Made by a program: the position numbers and the translations under genes. A stretch of DNA of 32,134 nucleotides from Egerieenecus sp048201975 (GTDB lineage: Bacteria; Bacillota; Clostridia; Christensenellales; Aristaeellaceae): positions 1 to 32,134 of the forward strand of contig DBFBGQ010000039.1 in NCBI GenBank assembly GCA_048201975.1, read 5' to 3'. How positions within the stretch are numbered: the stretch's first letter is position 1; the number at the start of each line of letters is the position of its first letter. Of the stretch, positions 8,317 through 14,226 are shown in pieces. The notes beneath the pieces were generated by a model. The model had not been told where the DNA came from. It saw nothing but the letters and a program-made list of their open reading frames with translations, and did not search any database.

Positions 8317-9750
8317 TCAAATGCGTAGGAACCTCGCGCCCTTGCCAAGCTCCAGGGGATCCTCCCTCAGGGGAGGCGCCGTGGAGGGCGGCGGGGGCGC
8401 AATGGGCCGCTCCATCAGCACATAGCGGATCATGTCGTAGATGTGGTCCTCCCCCTGGGTGTCGATGTCCTCGGGCCGCGCCCTGTCATACACCAGCGCC
8501 GGCAGCGTGCGGATGCAGTTGCGGCACGTGGAGAATACCTGGAACATGGGCAGCCCCTCCCCGTCAAAGGCCAGGCGGTTGTGCAGCTGCATCTTCCCCG
8601 CCAGGCGCGTGTTGTCGCCCCCCTGCCAGTAGATGAAGTTGGGGCTGCGCTCCATCATCCGCGCCACCGATTCCCCCCGGCTTTCATCGAATATGCTCGG
8701 GTCCGCAATGCCCGTGATCCGCTTGCCCCGCAGCATGGGGTCCTCGCTTTCCATCCGCCGGATCTCCCTGGCAATCTCTCCCGGATGCATCCGCACGCCC
8801 TCGTTGGGCACGCCCGTGCAGCCGTAGAATTCCTTCACGTGGTAAACCCGCCCGTCCTCGTCCACCGCAAACCATCCCACCGCAAAGGGTCTGGCGTACC
8901 CAAAGTCGAATCCCCGGTAGATCCGCCAATGCCCCGGCAGAGGAAACGGATCGATCACATGGGTCCACCGCTGATCCCCGTAGTGGGCCGGATCGTTGCG
9001 CCACTCCCGGAACACCTGCCCGTCAAAGCTGTCCCAGCTGCCGTAGAGCAGCGCCATGCGCTCGCTTTCGGGCAGCATGGCCAGGTTGGCCAGGTACTCC
9101 GGGGCGTTCCGCAGCAGCTCCTGGTTGTCAAACACCGTGGAGGGCACAAAAATGCGGGTTCGCCGCATCCTCCGCGGCCCGTCCCGGCCCTGCACCGTCA
9201 CCTCCTCCACCATGGGCGTCATGGGCGGCGCGGGGGTGATGAAGCGCTCCTTTACCCAGCCGTGGCCAATGCCCCCGGGGTTGGTGGCCGCCCGCATGTA
9301 CACCCGCGTCCCCGGCCCCGAGGGCCTGTTGCGGGAAAACATGTAGGCATATTCGTTCCAGGTGAAGTGGGTCAGCTCGTCAAAGGCGATGAAGTCATAC
9401 CGCTTGCCCTGGTATTTCGTCCGGTCGCTCTCGTACTGCATGGCCCCGAAGTAAATCTTCGCTCCCGCGGGAAACTGCCACACATGCTCCGTGCCGTTGT
9501 ATTTCGCCTGGGGAAACGCCGCCGGATACAGCTCCCGGCTCCTGTCCACCAGCTCGCTAAGCTCCGGATACGTCTTGCGCAGGATCAGCCCCCGGTAGTG
9601 GGGAATGTGCACCTGCCTTAGCGCCTCGCACAGCAGCGCGTCCGATTTCCCGCCCCCCGCCGCGCCACCGTACAGCGCCTCATACTCCGGCCGCTCCATA
9701 AACGCCCGCTGCTTGGGCTGCGGCCGCCAGATCACCCTGGGTTCAGCCAT
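8317..9750 (-). CDS. terL: Terminase large subunit, ATPase and nuclease (477 aa)
   Basis: The DNA-packaging motor. The ATPase domain shows Walker A GGAAGGGKS (residues 28-36), Walker B FIAFDE (120-125) and the coupling motif ATNPGG (155-160). The nuclease domain follows with an RNase H-like set of acids: GFDFG (Asp282), GIADPS (Asp350) and EDHIYDMIRY (Asp435 and Asp439). All key residues are present, so the enzyme looks intact. The C-terminus is Pro-rich. The start overlaps the preceding gene by 8 bp and has AGGAGG 6 bases upstream. This is the most secure phage assignment in the window. Cohesive-end versus headful cutting cannot be told from the sequence alone. Confidence 0.92.
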   Translation of the reverse strand: MAEPRVIWRPQPKQRAFMERPEYEALYGGAAGGGKSDALLCEALRQVHIPHYRGLILRKTYPELSELVDRSRELYPAAFPQAKYNGTEHVWQFPAGAKIYFGAMQYESDRTKYQGKRYDFIAFDELTHFTWNEYAYMFSRNRPSGPGTRVYMRAATNPGGIGHGWVKERFITPAPPMTPMVEEVTVQGRDGPRRMRRTRIFVPSTVFDNQELLRNAPEYLANLAMLPESERMALLYGSWDSFDGQVFREWRNDPAHYGDQRWTHVIDPFPLPGHWRIYRGFDFGYARPFAVGWFAVDEDGRVYHVKEFYGCTGVPNEGVRMHPGEIAREIRRMESEDPMLRGKRITGIADPSIFDESRGESVARMMERSPNFIYWQGGDNTRLAGKMQLHNRLAFDGEGLPMFQVFSTCRNCIRTLPALVYDRARPEDIDTQGEDHIYDMIRYVLMERPIAPPPPSTAPPLREDPLELGKGARFLRI

Positions 9751-10054
9751 CCTCCGCCTCCTCCAGCACCCGCGCGATCTCGATCACGCCCGCCTCCTGC
9801 GCCTCCCCAGGCTCGCCGCCCCGGCGCTCCTTCTCCAGCCCCGTCACCCGCTTGCGCAGCGCCTCCGCCGTCTCCGTCAGCTTCTCCGCGCTCTCCAGCT
9901 GCCCCAGCACCTCCGCCAGCGCCTTCAGCGCCTCCGCGCCGTCCCGCAGCCGCTCCATGGGCGCGTCCCCTTCCCACGCCCCGTTCAGGGACGCCATCAC
10001 CGCCAGCGCCGTATCCCGCAGCTGCTTGCGCACCGTGGCCTTCCTTGCGCCCAT
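9743..10054 (-). CDS. Putative terminase small subunit (103 aa)
   Basis: First gene of the phage-like operon, directly upstream of terL and overlapping it by 8 bp. The protein is small, charged and alpha-helical. The N-terminal segment (residues 1-25, MGARKATVRKQLRDTALAVM) is basic and may bind DNA. The rest is a coiled-coil-like region (about 40-80), which fits oligomerising small terminase subunits. No clear HTH motif is visible, so the call rests on position and size. The start at 10054 has GGGAGGAGGAGAG just upstream. The frame is open further to 10258, but that extension crosses the 16-bp palindrome and direct repeats and looks non-coding. Confidence 0.55.
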   Translation of the reverse strand: MGARKATVRKQLRDTALAVMASLNGAWEGDAPMERLRDGAEALKALAEVLGQLESAEKLTETAEALRKRVTGLEKERRGGEPGEAQEAGVIEIARVLEEAEDG

Positions 10055-10091
10055 CGCTTTTCTCTCCTCCTCCCGTTCATGGAGAAGAATA

Positions 10092-10107
10092 GCAAACATA
10101 TGTTTGC
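10092..10107. promoter_or_regulatory. Perfect 16-bp palindrome, LexA-like operator candidate
   Basis: GCAAACATATGTTTGC is a perfect palindrome 38 bp before the first cassette gene. The inner CAAACATATGTTTG differs from the Gram-positive SOS box CGAACATATGTTCG by one symmetric base change in each half. It could be a degenerate LexA box or the site of another dimeric regulator. A weak promoter may overlap it (TTGCCT and TATGTT on the minus strand, 19 bp apart). Confidence 0.45.
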
Positions 10108-10179
10108 ATTTCTCCCCAAAGGCAAAAAAATATCCCCGTGGCCGGGGAGCGGACTGGTGACGAAGTCTATGATCTCGAA

Positions 10180-10235
10180 ATTCTTGCAAGGTTTCCATTG
10201 TATTCTTGCAAGCGGAGGGATTTCGTGCCTGCAAG
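10180..10235. repeat. Short direct repeats upstream of the phage-like operon
   Basis: ATTCTTGCAAG occurs at 10180-10190 and again at 10202-10212, a 22-bp period. A weaker match (GCCTGCAAGG) lies near 10227-10236. The spacing places the sites on one face of the helix. Possible protein-binding or packaging-recognition sites; no function is proven. The rest of the 10055-10354 gap holds the palindrome at 10092 and the right repeat arm, with no supported gene. Confidence 0.4.
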
Positions 10236-10279
10236 GTTGGGCGTGTTGCAGAAAGCAATTTCTGCGGCGCGCCCTTATC

Positions 10280-10370
10280 CGTATCCGACGGCTTTGCCGC
10301 CGGACGGTTGGCCTTTCTTTTGAAAAGTCAAGTCGCTTTACGGCCGCTGATTAGCCGAATTTGCTTCCTC
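10280..10370. repeat. Right inverted-repeat arm of the phage-like cassette
   Basis: Bases 10355-10370 are the reverse complement of 1-16 and bases 10280-10299 are the reverse complement of 83-102. Within this arm, 10284-10304 forms a nine-bp hairpin with one mismatch and a TTT loop, so the inner block may be a dispersed REP-like unit. The outer 16-bp block is not palindromic, which favours a true inverted pair. Confidence 0.55.
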
Positions 10371-10409
10371 GAGAAAGTGGTTTTCACCGGTTTTTCGACA
10401 CGCATGAAA

Positions 10410-10436
10410 GCCGCCCATGGCAGAGCCATGGGCGGC
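10410..10436 (-). terminator. Terminator-like hairpin of the surface-protein operon
   Basis: An 11-bp perfect stem (10410-10420 with 10426-10436) and a CAGAG loop lie 22 bp past the last gene of the operon. On the minus strand only TTT follows, so the T-run is weak. Position makes it the most likely operon end. Confidence 0.55.
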
Positions 10437-10458
10437 AAATACCCGGGATTGTTTGGGT

Positions 10459-11892
10459 TTATTGCTCCAGCGCCTGGATGTAATAGATGGCGTTTCCGAC
10501 CCCCTGAGCGCACAGCTGATACCTGCGGAAGGGCGATATCGCCGTTTCCGGATCGTACAGCACCACGGGCAAGCCGTCCTGCTGGCTGATGGTCACCTGG
10601 AAATATTCTGCCTGATCCTCTTCCAGGGCCAGGGGCAGGCTCGGGAACTCCACCAGCTGGCTGGGCAGCTCCGTCGCCACGCCCGACGCATCCAGCGCCG
10701 CCACCTGGTGGCTGGCCGCATAGGCGGTCACTTCCTCCTGGGTGGTCAGCTCTCCCGCGTTCAGGCACACCAGCAGGGAGGGCACATAGGCCGTGATCTC
10801 CATCCGCTGCGCGCCATAGCACGCATAGACATTGATCTGATAGCCCGTGCCGCCTTCAGGCAGTTCCTGGGGGGTCACCCATATCTCCAGGCTCACATTG
10901 CGCAGCTGCAGAGATGTCAGCGTCACTTCCGGCAGAGCGGCCAGGCTCTGCGCGTCCGGTTCCGTCTGTCCCGCAAGCAGCAGGCTGATGCACTTGGCCG
11001 CGTCCCCGGTGAGCAGCTCCTGCAAGGGCAGCGCTACGCTCCCGTCGCCGCAGCGGAACTCCAGCCAATCCAGCTGGTCCTCCTGCCACAGACGGGCGGT
11101 TTGCATCCCGGAGAGCAGCAGGAAATACGGTTCCAGCTGACCCTCCTCCGGCAGCACCGCGCTGATCAGCAGCAGGTTCTGCGCTTCGTCCTCCGTCATG
11201 CGGAACACGGGAAGCAGCTCATAGTTCCAGCGCTCGCTGTTCTGGTTGTACACAATGCACAGCTCGCTCAGCCCCAGCCCCGTGCCCAGATGCTCGTCGT
11301 AGAGCACGTTGTTCTCCGAAGCTACCTCCGGCAGCTGGAACATAGGGGTGGCTGTGGGCGTAGCCGTGGGCGTCGCTGTAGGCGTAGCCGTGGGCGTCGC
11401 TGTAGGCGTGGCCGTGGACGTCGCTGTAGGCGTAGCCGTGGGCTCGGCTGTAGGCGTGGCCGTGGGCGTCGCTGTAGGCGTGGCCGTGGGCGTCGCTGTA
11501 GGCGTCGGCGTGGCGGGGGTTGTCGCCGTAAAGCTCAGTGCAAGCGTCATATCCTGGTATATCCCGGAAATCGTAATAACATTTCCGTTAACGCTTATCA
11601 GGCTACTTGGTTGACCGATTACCTGGGACAGCCGGTATCCCGCCTGGGGCTCCACCGTCAGCGTTGCTGATCCCAGCCGTGGAATCTTCAGCTCAAAATT
11701 GCCGCCATATGCCTGCCCGTCCACCCATACAGTTCCGGTTGCTTCGCAAGCCACCTCCACCGTATGCTCGCTGGGCAGGCTTGTCAATACCGTCGTATTG
11801 CGGTTTTCACCCACGCCCAGGGCAGAGATCACAGGCAGGAGCACGCACAGCGCCGCCAGAATCCACGCAAGAAACTTTCTCAAGTGCCCCAT
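10459..11892 (-). CDS. Secreted protein with Thr/Pro-rich stalk (477 aa)
   Basis: Last gene of the surface operon. An N-terminal signal peptide is clear (residues 4-26, RKFLAWILAALCVLLPVIS). Residues 40-122 form a small beta domain whose AGYRLSQVIGQ and ISVNGNVITISG segments resemble Ig-like or InlB B-type repeats. Residues 124-183 are a low-complexity stalk of PTAT repeats, probably extended and possibly glycosylated. Residues 185-477 are a mixed globular domain with no family I can name. No sortase motif or C-terminal membrane segment is present. The ATG at 11892 is only one base from its GGGGAGG site. A TTG at 11883 would give a better-spaced start and a more typical signal peptide, MRKFLAW. 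The stop lies 22 bp before a hairpin. Confidence 0.7.
   Translation of the reverse strand: MGHLRKFLAWILAALCVLLPVISALGVGENRNTTVLTSLPSEHTVEVACEATGTVWVDGQAYGGNFELKIPRLGSATLTVEPQAGYRLSQVIGQPSSLISVNGNVITISGIYQDMTLALSFTATTPATPTPTATPTATPTATPTATPTAEPTATPTATSTATPTATPTATPTATPTATPTATPMFQLPEVASENNVLYDEHLGTGLGLSELCIVYNQNSERWNYELLPVFRMTEDEAQNLLLISAVLPEEGQLEPYFLLLSGMQTARLWQEDQLDWLEFRCGDGSVALPLQELLTGDAAKCISLLLAGQTEPDAQSLAALPEVTLTSLQLRNVSLEIWVTPQELPEGGTGYQINVYACYGAQRMEITAYVPSLLVCLNAGELTTQEEVTAYAASHQVAALDASGVATELPSQLVEFPSLPLALEEDQAEYFQVTISQQDGLPVVLYDPETAISPFRRYQLCAQGVGNAIYYIQALEQ
11344..11523 (-). repeat. 12-bp tandem repeats coding PTAT stalk
   Basis: About 15 units of an imperfect 12-bp repeat inside the 477-aa gene encode PTAT, with single PTAE and STAT variants. 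The unit is a multiple of three, so slippage would change stalk length rather than switch the gene off. Confidence 0.85.
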
Positions 11893-11923
11893 GCCTCCCC
11901 TCTAGTTTTATTTTGCTTTGCCG

Positions 11924-12388
11924 TTATTCCGCGGCCGTCGCGGAAATGGTGAAGTTTACCGTGCCGGTGTAGTCCCCAGCGGGAGCCTGATTCCATTCCT
12001 CTTCGGTGATGTTGATGCTCATGGTTTTGCTGCTGGGAAGGCTGGTAAAGTTGCTGAAGGAAAGCTCATTGGGCGAAATGGTGAAATCAATGGTTCCGTC
12101 GCTGCCGTTGGTCATGCTGCCGGTCTTGTCCGCGGTCACCTGGATGGACTCAGTGTATTCAACTTCCTGCACCTGAACGGTCAGCGTGGTTTGGGTGGCG
12201 TTGGGCGTAATCGCCAGGGAGGAGGGAATCACGATGGTGTAGGTCGGCACCGGCTTGGTGGGGTCGGTAATGGTGGTGGTCAGCGTGGTGGTGGCGGTCT
12301 GGTCGTTCTCGTCATAGGTATCCTCGGCCAGGGCGACAGCGCAGAAGACCAGGCTCAGGGTCAGCAGTACGCAAAGCATCTTTTTCAT
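11924..12388 (-). CDS. Small secreted beta-domain protein (154 aa)
   Basis: Starts MKKMLCVLLTLSLVFCAVALAE, a signal peptide with cleavage expected after ALA. The mature part is one beta domain that begins YTIVIPSSLAI and ends AGDYTGTVNFTI. It has the same framing as the C-terminus of the giant protein (YTVTIPASVQL to PGQYADILTFTT) and the two 182-aa paralogs. It is shorter than those and lacks their acidic, Trp-ending tail. The start at 12388 has AAGGAG 8 bases upstream; an earlier ATG at 12418 lacks a site and would spoil the signal peptide. It is probably an extracellular structural subunit or a binding partner of the giant protein. That role is inferred. Confidence 0.7.
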   Translation of the reverse strand: MKKMLCVLLTLSLVFCAVALAEDTYDENDQTATTTLTTTITDPTKPVPTYTIVIPSSLAITPNATQTTLTVQVQEVEYTESIQVTADKTGSMTNGSDGTIDFTISPNELSFSNFTSLPSSKTMSINITEEEWNQAPAGDYTGTVNFTISATAAE

Positions 12389-12466
12389 GGGAATTCGCTC
12401 CTTTCCATTCTTGTCCATGTTTGTTCATCGGCTGGCAGTGCCATGTATCCGGCGCGTTTGAGCGGC

Positions 12467-13015
12467 TTACCAGAATCCCACGGCGCCGCCGTCCTCCAGA
12501 TCATCGGCGCCAACGCCTCCGGTGGTCGTGCCCTCCAGACCAATTTCAAAGGTCAGGGTATCGCTGTATTCGCCCGCAGGCTTGTTGTCGATGGCCTCGG
12601 TGAGGGTCAGCGTCAGGGTCGCGGCCTCGGGGATCGCTTCGCCGTGCTTCCAAACGAGCACTTCGCTGCCAGCGGTGATGTTCGCGACATCCTTGGTGAT
12701 CTTGTAGCCGATGGTGTCTGCGTCCTTTTTCAGTTTGAACTGATTGGCAGTGGCCTGCAGCGTCACCGTGAGCGTGTCGCCGGTGGCCAGGGTGGAGGAC
12801 TCCTCAATGGAAATCTGCATGGCGGTGGAGGTTTCACCCTGGGGGATGCTCACGTTCGCGGGAATGGTCACGGTGAATTCGCTGGGCTTTTCCGCCACGG
12901 TGTAGGTCACGGTGGTCTCGCCGGTCTCACCGTCGCCGGTTACTTGGGTGTCCGCCAGCGCAACGCCAGCGCACAGCAGGCTCAGGCTCAGCAGCAGGCA
13001 AAGAAACTTCTTCAT
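12467..13015 (-). CDS. Small secreted beta-domain protein, paralog A (182 aa)
   Basis: Signal peptide MKKFLCLLLSLSLLCAGVALAD, then a beta domain of about 125 residues. It shares long stretches with the next gene upstream: KPSEF.VTIPANVSIPQG, STLATG.TL and GEY.DTLTF. The domain matches the C-terminal domain of the giant protein in the opening VTIPA strand, the LTLT strand and the closing GEYSDTLTF strand. The last residues are an acidic tail ending in Trp (DDLEDGGAVGFW). AAAGGA lies 9 bases before the ATG. Two paralogs in tandem point to duplication, perhaps of major and minor subunits of one surface assembly. No enzyme motif is seen. Function is not known to me. Confidence 0.7.
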   Translation of the reverse strand: MKKFLCLLLSLSLLCAGVALADTQVTGDGETGETTVTYTVAEKPSEFTVTIPANVSIPQGETSTAMQISIEESSTLATGDTLTVTLQATANQFKLKKDADTIGYKITKDVANITAGSEVLVWKHGEAIPEAATLTLTLTEAIDNKPAGEYSDTLTFEIGLEGTTTGGVGADDLEDGGAVGFW

Positions 13016-13060
13016 GGTGGATCGTCCTTTCTCTTTGGGTTTGCTGGGTTTGTGTTGGGA

Positions 13061-13609
13061 TTACCAATCCACGGTGGGGCCATCCTCAAAGCCGTCGTGG
13101 CTGGCGTTGAATCCGCTTTCGGTCAGCGTAGCTTTGAAGGTGAGGGTGTCGGTGTATTCGCCGGGGGTGTGGCCTTCGCTGCTTTCCACGGTCAGCGTCA
13201 GCTCCGCCGCCGAGGGAATTGCCTCGCCCTGGTTCCAGGTGAGGATCTTGCCGCCCGCCACAACGTTTTCACCGCCCTGCCGCACAGTGTAGGACAGGGT
13301 GTCGGCCTGATCCGCGTGCTTCAGGGCAAAGTTGTTGGCGGAGCTTTCCAGGGTGATGGCCAGGGTCTCGCCGGTGGCCAGGGTGGAACCCGCGTCAATG
13401 GAAATCTGCATGGTGGCGGAGGTTGCACCCTGGGGGATGCTCACGTTCGCGGGAATCGTCACCACGAACTCGCTGGGCTTTTCCTCCACGGTGTAGGTCA
13501 CGGTGGTGGTGCCGGTCTGCTGCTCCGGGGTCAGCTGGTTCTCTTCCGCCAGCGCCGCCCCCGCGCACAGCAGGCACAGCGCCAGCAACAGGCTCAGGGT
13601 TTTTTTCAT
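13061..13609 (-). CDS. Small secreted beta-domain protein, paralog B (182 aa)
   Basis: Signal peptide MKKTLSLLLALCLLCAGAALAE followed by the same beta domain as paralog A, and of the same length. The two are clearly paralogous by eye, strongest over the VTIPANVSIPQG region and the TLATGE strand. The tail DGFEDGPTVDW again is acidic and ends in Trp. The gap to the membrane-anchored gene before it is 28 bp. AAGGAAGGA lies about 12 bases before the ATG, a somewhat long spacing. As with paralog A, a surface structural role is inferred from export, beta composition and linkage to the giant repeat protein. Confidence 0.7.
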   Translation of the reverse strand: MKKTLSLLLALCLLCAGAALAEENQLTPEQQTGTTTVTYTVEEKPSEFVVTIPANVSIPQGATSATMQISIDAGSTLATGETLAITLESSANNFALKHADQADTLSYTVRQGGENVVAGGKILTWNQGEAIPSAAELTLTVESSEGHTPGEYTDTLTFKATLTESGFNASHDGFEDGPTVDW

Positions 13610-13637
13610 GTTGGTTTATCTTCCTTCCTTGCTTTTT

Positions 13638-14219
13638 TTATTCCACAACCAACCGCGTCTCTGTGTCCGCGTTGTTGGTGGGGGTCAGGTCGCTCATCCG
13701 GTAGGGCTGCACGTGCAGGATGACGTCATACTCGCCGGACTCCAGCGCGCGCGTCAGCGTGACTTGGTTGCAGTACTGCCCCGGCGGAATCAGCCCGGTG
13801 GTGAAGAGCACCTCGTAGGTCTCTTCCCCGGTTTCCTCGTCCACGGTGGGCAGGCGCATTTCGAACGTCAGGTAGTACCAGTCCGCGTTCGCATCCGGAT
13901 TTCTCAGGGTGGTGGACGCCTCGGTGACGCCCGCGGGGAGCGTGATGCTGCCCCAGCCGGGGATGGCCACCCCGGGCTCCGTGGGCGCGGGGGTAGGCGT
14001 AACCAGCTCGCCCGCGTTGGGATCAATCTCCAGCTGCACGGTGGCGGTGGGCGTGGCCGTGGGGGAGGACGCGGGCTGCGAGCTCTGCCGCCCCAGCCAC
14101 ACGCCCACCCCGGCGGCGGCTACCACCGCCAGGGCGATCCCCGCCGCCAGCCAGATTCGCGGGCCGGGGCGCTTGCCATGCTTGCCCCGGCGGGGGGTCC
14201 CTTGTTGCTCTTTCTTCAA
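13638..14219 (-). CDS. Membrane-anchored protein with extracellular beta domain (193 aa)
   Basis: A basic cytoplasmic tail (residues 1-21) is followed by one membrane segment (about 22-43, IWLAAGIALAVVAAAGVGVW). A short SPTATPTAT linker leads to an outer domain of about 130 residues. That domain contains WYYLTFEMRLP, GLIPPGQYCNQVTL and VILHVQPYRM followed by LTPTNNADTETRL. I recall this pattern from uncharacterised surface clusters in gut Clostridia but cannot name it. Start is a TTG at 14219. Its AGGAGG site is formed by the last codons of the giant gene, so translation is probably coupled. The protein may tether the secreted products to the membrane. That is inference. It is the only member of the operon with a clear anchor. 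Confidence 0.7.
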   Translation of the reverse strand: MKKEQQGTPRRGKHGKRPGPRIWLAAGIALAVVAAAGVGVWLGRQSSQPASSPTATPTATVQLEIDPNAGELVTPTPAPTEPGVAIPGWGSITLPAGVTEASTTLRNPDANADWYYLTFEMRLPTVDEETGEETYEVLFTTGLIPPGQYCNQVTLTRALESGEYDVILHVQPYRMSDLTPTNNADTETRLVVE

Positions 14220-14226
14220 TTTCCTG

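Noticed and set aside
10055..10258. N-terminal extension of the small terminase protein
   Set aside because: It crosses a perfect palindrome and direct repeats, and a strong ribosome site precedes the ATG at 10054.
10384..10840. Minus-strand frame (10328-10822) as an extra gene at the end of the surface operon
   Set aside because: It overlaps the 477-aa gene in another frame and runs through the end hairpin; its composition is that of a shadow frame.
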